Source: Methylobacterium sp.
GTDB lineage: Bacteria > Pseudomonadota > Alphaproteobacteria > Rhizobiales > Beijerinckiaceae
Direction of reading: 5' to 3'
DNA: 64,000 nt
Assembly: GCA_020252645.1 (NCBI GenBank)
Contig: JADCCN010000001.1
Location: 146,099-210,098, forward strand
The notes under the pieces are model-generated. The model saw only the letters and a list, made by a program, of their open reading frames with translations. It had not been told where the DNA came from and ran no database searches. The position numbers and the translations under genes are program-made. Every line of letters starts with the position of its first letter. Position 1 is the first letter of the stretch. This document shows, piece by piece, positions 54,927-63,401 of this stretch.

Positions 54927-55352
54927 TCAGAAGCGTACCTTGTTCTTGATGGCTTCTTCGGCGTTCTTCGGCACCACGTTGCGGGCCACGAAATCGTTCC
55001 AATCCTTGAAGCGGCCGCCCTTGGTGCGGGCCTCGATGATCGCCTTGGCGCGGGCCGAGCCGATCTGCTCGAGCTTGTCGAGTTCGGCTTCGGTGGCCGT
55101 GTTGAGGTTCACGAGCTGCATCTGGGCGGCGGCAGGGCGCTGGGCCGGGGCGGGAGCCGTGGCGGCGGGCGCGGGCGCGGGCGTTGCCGGGCGAGCAGCC
55201 GGAGCCGGGGCGGCCGGAGCCGGAGCGGCAGGGGCCGCGGGCGTTGCCGGGCGCTGCTGTGGCTGGGTGGTGGTCTGCGGGGCGTTCTGCGCGAAGGCGC
55301 TCGTGGCCAGAAGCAGGGCCGTGGTGCCGGCGAGGACGGATTGGATGATCAT
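54927..55352 (-). CDS. Exported ComEA-like helix-hairpin-helix protein
   Basis: A 141-residue protein: signal peptide (SVLAGTTALLLATSAFAQ), a Pro/Ala-rich linker of about 55 residues, then LVNLNTATEAELDKLEQIGS and ARAKAIIEARTKGGRFKDW, the ComEA HhH DNA-binding motif. AAGGAG 9 bases before ATG 55352 sets this start over the longer frame. It probably binds DNA in the periplasm or cell wall; a role in DNA uptake is suggested only by the domain. Confidence 0.85.
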   Translation of the reverse strand: MIIQSVLAGTTALLLATSAFAQNAPQTTTQPQQRPATPAAPAAPAPAAPAPAARPATPAPAPAATAPAPAQRPAAAQMQLVNLNTATEAELDKLEQIGSARAKAIIEARTKGGRFKDWNDFVARNVVPKNAEEAIKNKVRF

Positions 55353-55582
55353 GTTCGAACACTCCTTTGAGTGCGGTTCCTCGGCGAAGACAAGGTTCCC
55401 GACCCCCGAGGAAGAAGGTGAGCGGGCCGGGTGGCGATCGGCGCAGGCCTTCGCCACCACGATCCGGAGGCTAGAACAGGCTGGCTGAATTGTCGCGCAA
55501 CAGCGCGTTGGCCTCGCATTCATCTTGTGGGTTGCGTGGAAAAGCCCGCCCGGTCACAAAGGTTGCATCGAGGAGAAGCACC

Positions 55583-56494
55583 ATGAAGCGCCGTTTTCAC
55601 ACACTCGATGTCTTCACGGACAAGCGCCACGAGGGCAATCCGCTCGCCGTCGTTCTTGATTCCGATGGCCTGACCGACGACGACATGCAGGCCGTCGCAC
55701 GGGAATTCAACCTCGCGGAGACCGTTTTCGTCTTCCCGCCCGAGGATCAGCTCCATGCGGCGCGCATCCGCATCTTCACGCCGGGCAGCGAGCTGCCATT
55801 CGCTGGCCATCCGACCGTGGGAACGGCCGTTCTGCTGGCCGAGCTGCGCGCAGGCGAGATGCTCGGTGGCGCAGGCGTGACGATCGTGCTCGAGGAGAAG
55901 ATCGGTCCGGTGCGGGTCGATGTCTCGCGCCAGCCGGGCCGCGCCAGCCGGGCGGTATTCGCGCTTCCCACCTTGCCGAAGCTTCTGGAGCACCCGTTTG
56001 ATCCACTGGTCGTGGCGGCGGCGATCGGGCTTGATCCGGCCGAGATCGGCTTCGGTGCCCATGGCATCGCGGCGTGGAGCGCAGGCGTGCCCTTCGTGAT
56101 GGTGCCGGTGCGCTCGCTGGAGGCCATTGGCCGCGCCGGCATGGCCGATCCGCGCGCCTGGGAGCGGGCTTTCGGCGTGACCGGCAAGAGCGCCGCCTAT
56201 CTCTACACGCGCGAGACGGTGCGCCCCGATCACCATGTGCATGCACGCATGTTCGCACCGAAGATGGGCATTCCCGAAGACCCGGCGACGGGCTCGGCGG
56301 TCGCGGCCTTCGCGGGCGTCGCGGCGTCCTGCGAATTGCCGGAAGACGGCGTGCATCAGCTGGTGATCGAGCAGGGCTTCGAGATGGGCCGCCCCAGCCT
56401 CATCGCGCTGGACCTCGATATCCTGCATGGCGCGCTGGTGGCCGCGGCGATCGGCGGCAGTGCGGTTCGCATGAGCGAGGGCGTGCTGCTGTGA
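55583..56494 (+). CDS. PhzF-family isomerase/epimerase
   Basis: A 303-residue protein of the diaminopimelate-epimerase-like PhzF family. FHTLDVFTDKRHEGNPLAVV at the start, catalytic Glu in REFNLAETVFVFPP, IFTPGSELPFAGHPTVGTA and the late GIPEDPATGSAVAAFAG are diagnostic. AGGAGAAG precedes the ATG. The substrate is unknown in most members; phenazine genes are not present here. It overlaps the NUDIX gene by GTGA. Confidence 0.92.
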   Translation: MKRRFHTLDVFTDKRHEGNPLAVVLDSDGLTDDDMQAVAREFNLAETVFVFPPEDQLHAARIRIFTPGSELPFAGHPTVGTAVLLAELRAGEMLGGAGVTIVLEEKIGPVRVDVSRQPGRASRAVFALPTLPKLLEHPFDPLVVAAAIGLDPAEIGFGAHGIAAWSAGVPFVMVPVRSLEAIGRAGMADPRAWERAFGVTGKSAAYLYTRETVRPDHHVHARMFAPKMGIPEDPATGSAVAAFAGVAASCELPEDGVHQLVIEQGFEMGRPSLIALDLDILHGALVAAAIGGSAVRMSEGVLL

Positions 56495-57207
56495 GCGGCT
56501 TCGAGATCTTCGCGACCGACGAGATCGACGCGATCATCGAACCCTATGACTGGCCCTTTCCGCAGGAGCGCGAGCCCGAAATCGCCGAGATATGGACGCG
56601 CGAAACCGCGCGCACGGCCTCCATGTTCAATGGTCGCGTGCTGATCCAGCATCGGGGTGAGCGGGACGGTCGGGTGTTCCGGGCGGGATATTCGCCGACG
56701 GATTATCGCTCGTTCCTCGGCTGGATGCGCCTTGGCAATCCGCCGCCGCTGGTGCGCAACGGCTTCGCTATGGCCGCGCTTCAGGCACGCGATGGCGCCT
56801 TTCTGCTGGGCGAGATGGGCCGGCACACGGCTAATCCCGGGAAAATCTATTTTGCGGCCGGCACGCCCGATCTCGGCGATGTGGTGGATGGACGGGTGGA
56901 TCTCGCCGGTTCCGTTCTGCGCGAACTCGGCGAGGAAACCGGCCTCCTGCCCGCTGATGTCACGGTCGAACCCCGCTGGACGAGTGTGATGGGAACATCC
57001 CGCATCGCCTTCATGCGGCCCGTGCGCATCGATCTTCCGGCCGAGGAGGCTCGCGCGCTGATGCTCGAGCGCATGAAGAGGCTCGAGGACGAGGAACTCG
57101 TCGATATCCATATCGTGCGCGGGGCGGCCGACCTCGATGAAGGACGGATGCCAACCTTCCAGATCGCCTTTCTGCGCCACGCCTTTGGATTTCAGCCGCC
57201 GGGATAA
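56491..57207 (+). CDS. NUDIX hydrolase
   Basis: A 238-residue protein with about 110 residues before the Nudix box. The second half of the box, RELGEETGLL, is intact, but the residue eight before its Arg is Val rather than the consensus Glu. Nudix enzymes cleave nucleoside diphosphate derivatives. The GTG start overlaps the PhzF stop (GTGA), so expression is coupled. The 3' end overlaps the convergent lipoprotein gene by 16 bases. The substrate cannot be predicted. Confidence 0.85.
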   Translation: MSGFEIFATDEIDAIIEPYDWPFPQEREPEIAEIWTRETARTASMFNGRVLIQHRGERDGRVFRAGYSPTDYRSFLGWMRLGNPPPLVRNGFAMAALQARDGAFLLGEMGRHTANPGKIYFAAGTPDLGDVVDGRVDLAGSVLRELGEETGLLPADVTVEPRWTSVMGTSRIAFMRPVRIDLPAEEARALMLERMKRLEDEELVDIHIVRGAADLDEGRMPTFQIAFLRHAFGFQPPG

Positions 57208-57527
57208 CCGAACCGCGCGCGCGTCGCCCGGACATGCGCCGAGGCGCCGCCGGAATTGCCGGAAGCGCACATCGCATCGGCCTTCTGCATCTCGCCCTCG
57301 ATCTGGTCGAAGACGGTTTTCGTGGTGTGGCCGGTCTCGATGTCGTTCCGCATGATCGCGCGGAACCGGGCGATATCGGCCGCACAGCCCGTGCCTTCCG
57401 GCAGGCGGAAACCTGCCGGCGTGATGGAAACGCCGCGCGGCTCCTGCGCCGCGGGCCTTGGCGGCTCGGTGCTCTGGCAGGCACCCAGCGCGAGAAGGGC
57501 GATCATGGAAACAGCGCGGAGCATCAC
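57192..57527 (-). CDS. Small putative lipoprotein of unknown function
   Basis: A 111-residue protein with signal peptide MLRAVSMIALLALGAC and lipobox LGAC (Cys17), so it is probably membrane-anchored in the periplasm. The mature part has FRLPEGTGCAADIARFRAIM and MQKADAMCASGNSGGASAHV, with two cysteines that could pair. I do not recognise a named family, though similar short lipoproteins are common in Hyphomicrobiales. Confidence 0.75.
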   Translation of the reverse strand: MMLRAVSMIALLALGACQSTEPPRPAAQEPRGVSITPAGFRLPEGTGCAADIARFRAIMRNDIETGHTTKTVFDQIEGEMQKADAMCASGNSGGASAHVRATRARFGYPGG

Positions 57528-57568
57528 GCAAACCTCATTCGAATCAGGACATGGACGAGCCGAGATGC

Positions 57569-57660
57569 TAAAGCATGCTCTTGCAAAAGTGGATACCGAT
57601 TTTGCGCAACAACATACGACAAAACAATAAGATAGAGCACGGTTTTGATACCATCAAAAC
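57569..57660 (+). repeat. Dispersed repeat of the GTGGANNCCG family, degenerate
   Basis: It starts TAAAGCATGCTCTTGC. Arms TTGCAAAA and TTTTGCGCAA surround the loop GTGGATACCG, then come an A/T-rich spacer (ACAAAACAATAAGATAGAGC) and a short hairpin GTTTTGAT/ATCAAAAC. It lies between the lipoprotein start and the secreted-protein 3' end. Confidence 0.8.
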
Positions 57661-57700
57661 GAGCCGCGATACTAGAGGCGCTTGCGGCAAAATGCAGCCG

Positions 57701-58024
57701 TCAGCTCACTTCCGGCGGGCATTTGCGCCAGATCCTCGCATCGCCCTCGCCGATTTTCACCGCGATGCTCTGGTCCATGCGGCGAAAGCGCATTTCCACG
57801 CGCTGGCCGGCCTCCGGCTCGCCGGCAGGCATCGCGAAGAGATAGGTGTAGCGGAGATATTCGCCTGCAATCTTCAGCCCCGCCGTGCCCCAGAGGCCGA
57901 GCGAGCCTTCGATGGTGATGCGCCGGCCATCCTCCGAACACCATTTGCCGTCGATGGAATCCGCGACGGCGGGCGTCGCCAGCAGAAGCGCCGCAAGGCT
58001 CGCAGCGAGGCGGAGGTCGGGCAT
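57701..58024 (-). CDS. Secreted hypothetical protein (107 aa)
   Basis: The signal peptide MPDLRLAASLAALLLATPAVA is followed by DSIDGKWCSEDGRRITIEGS, a lipocalin-like or YdeI-like beta start, and GEYLRYTYLFAMPAGEPEAG. Two cysteines near the ends of the mature part may form a disulfide. GGAGATGG precedes this ATG. Small exported beta-proteins of this type are common in the order; function unknown. Confidence 0.75.
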   Translation of the reverse strand: MPDLRLAASLAALLLATPAVADSIDGKWCSEDGRRITIEGSLGLWGTAGLKIAGEYLRYTYLFAMPAGEPEAGQRVEMRFRRMDQSIAVKIGEGDARIWRKCPPEVS

Positions 58025-58151
58025 GGTCCATCTCCTGGAATTCCGGGGCGGGAGGTTAGTCAACTCCAGAGCGGGGCGGGCCGCAAGAGGCGTTCAATCA
58101 GCCGCTTGCCAGGCCGGAAAGGCTGGGTTAGATTTTTGATCCAATCTGGAC

Positions 58152-58274
58152 ATGAAGCCTTTGACGAAAGCCGCCATCCGCGCTCTGGAAATTCGGCAGT
58201 CCGCCCGCCTGAATGCGGCGGCAGTGATCGGCTTCGCGCTCCTTCTTTCGCTCCTCCTGCTTATCAGCCCCTGA
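58152..58274 (+). CDS. Leu-rich small ORF upstream of leuA (putative leader peptide)
   Basis: A 40-codon ORF starting MKPLTKAAIRALEIRQ and ending GFALLLSLLLLISP, with seven Leu in eight codons (CTC CTT CTT TCG CTC CTC CTG CTT). Its stop lies in the 5' arm of a 12-bp hairpin before leuA. This is the layout expected of a leucine-sensing leader, but the ribosome site is weak and the same residues could form a membrane helix, so a small membrane peptide is possible. Confidence 0.5.
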   Translation: MKPLTKAAIRALEIRQSARLNAAAVIGFALLLSLLLLISP

Positions 58275-58307
58275 GGGCCGTCCGGGCCTGGCCTGGGCCT
58301 TCAGGGG
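58268..58307 (+). promoter_or_regulatory. Hairpin between Leu-rich ORF and leuA
   Basis: CCCCTGAGGGCC (58268-58279) pairs with GGCCTTCAGGGG (58296-58307), 12 bp with one G-T, around a GC-rich loop. The leader stop TGA is inside the 5' arm. There is no T-run directly after it, so it is not a classical terminator; a pause or Rho-dependent site is possible. Confidence 0.6.
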
Positions 58308-58401
58308 GTAGCGCGCAATAAAATTTCCCGCTACAGAGCCCGTATCCCGACGATTCCGAAAGAGAACATCCGGCGCGGGCGCGCTTGAGAGGATTCCGAC
58401 C

Positions 58402-59970
58402 ATGTCCCAAGATCCCGTTTCAAAGGACCGCGTTCTGATTTTCGACACCACCCTGCGCGACGGGGAGCAATGCCCCGGCGCCACGATGACCTTCGAGGAA
58501 AAGCTGGAAATCGCGGATTTCCTCGATGCGATGGGCGTGGATGTGATCGAGGCGGGCTTCCCGATTGCTTCGGATGGTGATTTCGAAGCCGTCGCCGCCA
58601 TTGCGAGGCGCGTCAGGCGCGCCTCGGTTGCCGGGCTTGCCCGCGCGGGCGCGAAGGATATCGACCGGGCTGGCGAGGCGGTGCGCCATGGTGTCGTCCC
58701 GCGCATCCACACCTTCATCTCCACCTCGCCGGTGCACATGAAATACAAGCTGCAGAAAGAGCCCGATGCGGTGCTGCAGCTGGTGATCGACAGCGTCACC
58801 CGGGCGCGCAACCTCGTGCCGAATGTCGAATGGTCGGCTGAAGATGGCACCCGCACGGAAATGGATTTCCTGTGCCGCTGCGTCGAGGCTGCCATCAAGG
58901 CGGGTGCCAACACGATCAACATTCCGGATACCGTGGGCTATACCACGCCGGATGAGTATCGCGCCCTGTTCGAAACCGTGCGCAACCGCGTGCCGAATTC
59001 CGACAAGGCGATCTTCTCGGTCCATTGCCACAACGATCTCGGCATGGCGGTCGCGAATTCCATCGCCGGCGTGATGGGTGGCGCCCGGCAGATCGAATGC
59101 ACCATCAACGGCATCGGCGAGCGCGCGGGCAATGCGGCGCTGGAAGAGATCGTGATGGCGCTGAAGACGCGCGGCGATGTCTTCCCCTTCGAAACGGGCA
59201 TCGAAAGCACCATGCTGAACCGCGCTTCCAAGCTCGTCTCGGCCGCCACTTCCTTCCCGGTGCAATTCAACAAGGCCATCGTGGGCCGGAACGCCTTCGC
59301 GCATGAGAGCGGCATCCACCAGGATGGCATGCTGAAGAACACCCAGACCTACGAGATCATGACGCCGGAATCGGTCGGCGTCTCGAAGACCTCGCTCGTC
59401 ATGGGCAAGCATTCGGGTCGCAACGCCTTCCGGGACAAGCTCAAGGGCCTCGGCTACGAGGTGTCCGACAACCAGCTGGAGGATGCCTTCGTGCGCTTCA
59501 AGGCGCTGGCTGATCGCAAGAAGCACATCTACGACGAGGATATCGAGGCGCTGATCGACGAGAATCTCGCGACCGCCGAGGATCGCGTGAAGGTCGTGGC
59601 GCTCACGGTCATCGCCGGCACGATGGGGCCGCAATCCGCGACGCTGACGCTGGACATCGAAGGGCAGCATCGCACGGTGCAGGCCACCGGCAATGGCCCG
59701 GTGGATGCGACCTTCAACGCGATCCATCAGCTCATCCCGCATGAGGCGAAGCTGGAACTCTATCAGGTCCATGCCGTCACCGAGGGCACGGATGCGCAGG
59801 CGGAAGTCTCCGTCCGGCTCGCGGGCGGCGACGGGCGGCTTGTGACGGGGCGTGCGGCTGATCCCGATACGCTCGTCTCCTCCGCCAAGGCCTATATCGT
59901 GGCGCTGAACAAGCTGACCCATGCAAGGGGTGCCGCGCGCGGCGCGGTTCGCGTGCATTCCACGCATTGA
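58402..59970 (+). CDS. leuA: 2-isopropylmalate synthase
   Basis: LeuA condenses 2-ketoisovalerate with acetyl-CoA, the first step of leucine synthesis. The 522-residue product has the catalytic IFDTTLRDGEQCPGATM, the metal site HCHNDLGMAVANSIAG, INGIGERAGNAALEEIVMAL, and a C-terminal LeuA dimer/regulatory domain (about residues 390-510) that binds leucine. It is followed 9 bases later by a ROK kinase gene. Feedback by leucine and possible leader control are likely. Confidence 0.97.
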   Translation: MSQDPVSKDRVLIFDTTLRDGEQCPGATMTFEEKLEIADFLDAMGVDVIEAGFPIASDGDFEAVAAIARRVRRASVAGLARAGAKDIDRAGEAVRHGVVPRIHTFISTSPVHMKYKLQKEPDAVLQLVIDSVTRARNLVPNVEWSAEDGTRTEMDFLCRCVEAAIKAGANTINIPDTVGYTTPDEYRALFETVRNRVPNSDKAIFSVHCHNDLGMAVANSIAGVMGGARQIECTINGIGERAGNAALEEIVMALKTRGDVFPFETGIESTMLNRASKLVSAATSFPVQFNKAIVGRNAFAHESGIHQDGMLKNTQTYEIMTPESVGVSKTSLVMGKHSGRNAFRDKLKGLGYEVSDNQLEDAFVRFKALADRKKHIYDEDIEALIDENLATAEDRVKVVALTVIAGTMGPQSATLTLDIEGQHRTVQATGNGPVDATFNAIHQLIPHEAKLELYQVHAVTEGTDAQAEVSVRLAGGDGRLVTGRAADPDTLVSSAKAYIVALNKLTHARGAARGAVRVHSTH

Positions 59971-59979
59971 GGCCGGCCC

Positions 59980-60894
59980 ATGCGGATCGGGGTGGATCTC
60001 GGCGGCACGAAGGTTGAAGTCGTCGCGATCGATGATGCGGGCACGGAACTTTTCCGCCATCGCATCGATACGCCACGCGGAACCTACCAGGGCATTCTCG
60101 ATGGCCTGGTGGGTATCGTGCGCGAGGCGGAGAGCCGCCTCGCGAGCCTCGGCCATGCTGGTCCGCACAGGGTTGGCGTGGGCATTCCCGGTGCCATTTC
60201 GCCGCGCACGGGGTTGGCGATGAACGCCAATTCCACCGAGATCAATGGCAAGCCGTTGAAGCAGGATCTGGAGTTGGCTCTGCGGCGCGAGGTCCGGCTG
60301 GCGAATGACGCCAATTGCCTCGCGGTGTCGGAAGCCGTGGATGGCGCGGCCGCAGGCGGGAAAGTGGTGTTTGCAGCCATTCTCGGCACGGGGTGCGGGG
60401 CAGGCTTGGCCATTCATGGCGAGGCCTGGGAGGGCCGGCATCGCATTGGCGGCGAATGGGGCCACAACCCGCTGCCCTGGCCAAGCGTGGAAGAGCTGAG
60501 CATGGCCGATACCTGCTGGTGCGGCAAGCCGGGCTGCCTCGAAACCTGGATCTCCGGCACCGGCTTCGAGAATGATTTCCGCCGCGTCACCGGGCGGGTG
60601 ATGCGCGGCCGCGCGATCATCGCCGCGCTGGAAGCGGGTGACGCGGAGGCCGCCGCCTGCTTCGATCGCTACATCTCCCGCCTCGGTCGGGCCCTGGCCC
60701 ATATGGCCAACATCCTTGATCCGGATGTGATCGTGCTCGGCGGCGGCATGAGCCGCATTCCGCAGATCTATGATCGCCTGCCGGGCGAGATCGGACGCTG
60801 GGTGTTTTCCGATCATTTCGTCACGCCCATCCGCCCGGCCCTGCATGGCGACAGTTCCGGCGTGCGTGGCGCCGCCTGGTTGTGGGGGCGGTGA
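59980..60894 (+). CDS. ROK-family sugar kinase
   Basis: A 304-residue kinase with ATP motif RIGVDLGGTKVEVVAIDDAG, sugar-binding ANDANCLAVSEAVDGAA, GTGCGAGLAIHG, the ROK zinc cluster TCWCGKPGCLETW and the adenosine motif PDVIVLGGGMSRI. It is close to fructokinase/N-acetylglucosamine kinase types; the sugar is not certain. It starts 9 bases after leuA and probably shares its transcript, without a metabolic link. Confidence 0.9.
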   Translation: MRIGVDLGGTKVEVVAIDDAGTELFRHRIDTPRGTYQGILDGLVGIVREAESRLASLGHAGPHRVGVGIPGAISPRTGLAMNANSTEINGKPLKQDLELALRREVRLANDANCLAVSEAVDGAAAGGKVVFAAILGTGCGAGLAIHGEAWEGRHRIGGEWGHNPLPWPSVEELSMADTCWCGKPGCLETWISGTGFENDFRRVTGRVMRGRAIIAALEAGDAEAAACFDRYISRLGRALAHMANILDPDVIVLGGGMSRIPQIYDRLPGEIGRWVFSDHFVTPIRPALHGDSSGVRGAAWLWGR

Positions 60895-60976
60895 TCCTTG
60901 ACAAGTTCGAAAGCAGCGGCGAATTTGCGGTCCGCCCTTGGGGGGTAGCTGAGGGTTTTCGGGGGTATTCGTCTTC

Positions 60977-61435
60977 ATGGTTCGTTTTCTGCCGCCGGTT
61001 GCGGCTTCTTTTCTTGCGTTCACTCTGGCCGGTTGCGCCACTGTCACGCGCGGCACCAACAGTGACGTCGAGTTCGTCTCCGAGCCGCCCGGCGCGGTGG
61101 CCACGACGTCGCTCGGCAGCTCCTGCACCACCCCCTGCAGCCTGCGATTCAGCCGCAAGGAAGAATTCAGCGTGGTCTTCCGGCTTGCTGGCCATGCGGA
61201 CGAGACTGTCGAGGTGAAGTCGAGGCTTGGCGGTGCCGGGGCGGCCGGTCTTGCCGGCAACGTGATCCTCGGCGGCGTGGTGGGCATCGTGGCAGACGCG
61301 GCCTCCGGCGCCACCCTGGAGCATGCGCCGAATCCGGTCAGTGTCGTTCTGAAGAAACTGGCGCCGGCCGCTCCTCCGGCCAATCGTTCCCGCGCTCCGC
61401 GCCGGCCGGCGGCACCCGTTGTCCCCCAGGGCTGA
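60977..61435 (+). CDS. Putative lipoprotein with PEGA-like segment
   Basis: A 152-residue protein: signal peptide with lipobox LAGC (VAASFLAFTLAGC), then TRGTNSDVEFVSEPPGAVAT, the PEGA-like phrase seen in many surface proteins, and CTTPCSLRFSRKEEFSVVF. A glycine-rich hydrophobic stretch (GAGAAGLAGNVILGGVVGIV) is in the middle and a Pro/Arg-rich tail at the end. It probably sits in the outer membrane. Function unknown. Confidence 0.78.
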   Translation: MVRFLPPVAASFLAFTLAGCATVTRGTNSDVEFVSEPPGAVATTSLGSSCTTPCSLRFSRKEEFSVVFRLAGHADETVEVKSRLGGAGAAGLAGNVILGGVVGIVADAASGATLEHAPNPVSVVLKKLAPAAPPANRSRAPRRPAAPVVPQG

Positions 61436-61536
61436 ACTTTTCATCTCGACCGGCCGCGAGGGCTGATTTCCGGCTGGACAATCCGTCGCAAATGCCCTAG
61501 CAACCCGGTTTCCGGGAAGCCACGCGCCTCCTTGAT

Positions 61537-61612
<76 letters not shown>

Positions 61613-62000
61613 TGAATCTGCTTGCGCACCTGCCAATAACTTGCTGCTATTCCATATTTCTGCACGTTTTCCGGGTTTTGCGACGGAAGAAGTTTGTGTT
61701 CCTTCAAGCCTTGGGCCAGCATCGAGCGCGCTCACGAGAAGGAATAGTGTCACGCCCGCAGCGCTGGCATTTTCCAACCCTCTTCGAGTGTTGAGAGCGG
61801 CAAGGCCGTGGATGGCAGCGGCGGGCATGCCGGTGCCGCCCGGTTTGCGGATTCCCTGCCGCGCATGCGCCGCGCCGGGCTCGATCCGGCATGAAATTGC
61901 ATTTTTGAGAATATCCGATGGTGGCGCCGGGCGGAAGCCTTTGCTACCCAATCCGTCCAGCCTGGCCGAGAACCGGGACGGATGGGGCGAGGAGAGCCGC
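61613..62000. other. tRNA-Lys to pobA intergenic region
   Basis: About 390 bases. The pobA frame is open upstream to 61599 but shows no family similarity before 62001. I see no clear terminator, promoter hexamers or regulator site, and no PobR-type gene next to it. Confidence 0.5.
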
Positions 62001-63179
62001 ATGCGAACACAAGTGGCGATCATCGGCTCAGGCCCGGCGGGCCTCCTTGTCGGGGCGATGCTGACGCAGACCGGCATCGACAACATCATCCTCGAAAGGA
62101 AGTCTCGCGATTACGTGCTGGGGCGCATCCGCGCCGGCGTGCTCGAGGAGGCGACAACCGCTCTCCTGCATCGCCTCGGCGCGGGAGAACGCCTCGCGCG
62201 CGAGGGCCTGAAGCATGATGGTTTCGAACTCGCCTTCCAGGGCGAAGCGTTGCGGATAGACCTCGCGCATCTCACCGGCGGGCGGACCGTGACGGTCTAT
62301 GGCCAGACCGAGGTGACGCGCGACCTGATGGATCACCGCCTGGCAGCGGGGGCGGCAACCATCTACGATGCCGAAAATGTCGCGCTGCATGATTTCGGCA
62401 GCGGCAGGCCGAGCGTAACCTACATGAAGGATGGCCTCACGCAGCGGCTCGACTGCGAATTCATTGCGGGTTGTGACGGTTTCCACGGCGTGAGCCGCGC
62501 GAGCGTGCCGCAGGCCGCGTTGCGCAGCTTCGAGCGGGCCTACCCGTTCGGCTGGCTGGGCGTGCTCGCCGAGGTGCCGCCTTGCGCGCCGGAGTTGATC
62601 TATGCCGCGCATCAACGCGGCTTCGCGCTCTGTTCCATGCGCTCGCCCACACGCAGCCGTTACTACATCCAGTGTCCGTTGGAGACCGACCCCGGCCAAT
62701 GGAGCGACGAGGCCTTCTGGGACGAGTTGCGCCGCCGCATCGGCGAGAAAGCGGCGGCCCATGTGGTGACCGGCGCTTCGATCGAGAAATCCGTGGCGCC
62801 GCTGCGCAGCTTCGTCGCCGAACCCTTGCGCTTCGGGCGGCTGTTCCTCGCGGGCGATGCCGCGCATATCGTGCCGCCCACGGGGGCGAAGGGGCTGAAC
62901 CTTGCGGCGCGCGATGCCCATGAGCTTGCGAGCGCGCTGATCGAATTCTTCAGCGAGAAATCATCCGCCGGCATCGATCATTACTCGGATCGCGCGCTTG
63001 CGCGGATCTGGCGGGTCGAGCGCTTTTCCTGGGCGATGACGACGATGCTGCACAGGTTTCCGCAATTCTCCCCCTTCGAGGAGCGGATGCAGGAGGCGGA
63101 ATTCCGCCAGCTTCAGGTCAGCGAAACCGCGCGCCGGCTGATGGCGGAGAATTATGTCGGCGCGCCGCTGCAGGCTTGA
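62001..63179 (+). CDS. pobA: 4-hydroxybenzoate 3-monooxygenase
   Basis: PobA hydroxylates 4-hydroxybenzoate to protocatechuate with NADPH and FAD. The 392-residue product has the FAD motif VAIIGSGPAGLLVGAML, LGRIRAGVLEEATTALL, CDGFHGVSRASVP and AGDAAHIVPPTGAKGLNLAA, which together define the PobA group rather than general aromatic hydroxylases. GAGGAGAG precedes this ATG. No protocatechuate ring-cleavage genes are in the window. Confidence 0.95.
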   Translation: MRTQVAIIGSGPAGLLVGAMLTQTGIDNIILERKSRDYVLGRIRAGVLEEATTALLHRLGAGERLAREGLKHDGFELAFQGEALRIDLAHLTGGRTVTVYGQTEVTRDLMDHRLAAGAATIYDAENVALHDFGSGRPSVTYMKDGLTQRLDCEFIAGCDGFHGVSRASVPQAALRSFERAYPFGWLGVLAEVPPCAPELIYAAHQRGFALCSMRSPTRSRYYIQCPLETDPGQWSDEAFWDELRRRIGEKAAAHVVTGASIEKSVAPLRSFVAEPLRFGRLFLAGDAAHIVPPTGAKGLNLAARDAHELASALIEFFSEKSSAGIDHYSDRALARIWRVERFSWAMTTMLHRFPQFSPFEERMQEAEFRQLQVSETARRLMAENYVGAPLQA

Positions 63180-63192
63180 AGGCCGTCCCGTC

Positions 63193-63215
63193 ATGCCCGG
63201 ACTTGCTCCGGGCAT
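63193..63215. repeat. ATGCCCGG...CCGGGCAT palindromic repeat
   Basis: Perfect 8-bp inverted repeat ATGCCCGG/CCGGGCAT with a 7-base loop, in the context GTCATGCCCGG to CGGGCATCGACG, just after pobA. It is a short GC-rich intergenic palindrome of a kind widespread in Hyphomicrobiales, and could also stop pobA transcription, though no T-run follows. Confidence 0.7.
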
Positions 63216-63267
63216 CGACGACCTTGCACGCAGCGGGAAGACCCGGATCGCCCGGCCATGAAGGGAG

Positions 63268-63401
63268 CGGCGAGAGCGAAATTCGATCTGAATGAATGAG
63301 ATCGACCGCTCTCTGTTTTTGTGATTGATCGCGTTTTCTTCACGCGAACCGGCATCCATCCCCGCCTTCACGAGGGACAAGCTTCGCTTGAAAATGCTTT
63401 A
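63268..63401 (-). repeat. Dispersed repeat of the GTGGANNCCG family with nested palindrome
   Basis: On the minus strand: TAAAGCATTTTCAAGCGAAG, then a nested palindrome-like TCCCTCGTGAAGGCGGGGA, then GCCGGTTCGCGTGAAG with outer arm AAACGC. An A-rich spacer follows, then a hairpin GAGCGGTCGATC...GATCGAATTTCGCTC. It matches the third unit plus tail at 37382-37507 closely. Its terminal TAA (63401-63399) is the iolB stop codon. Confidence 0.88.

Noticed and set aside
58420-61383. 987-residue open frame antisense to leuA and the ROK kinase gene
   Set aside because: Same antisense composition bias; both plus-strand genes are unambiguous.
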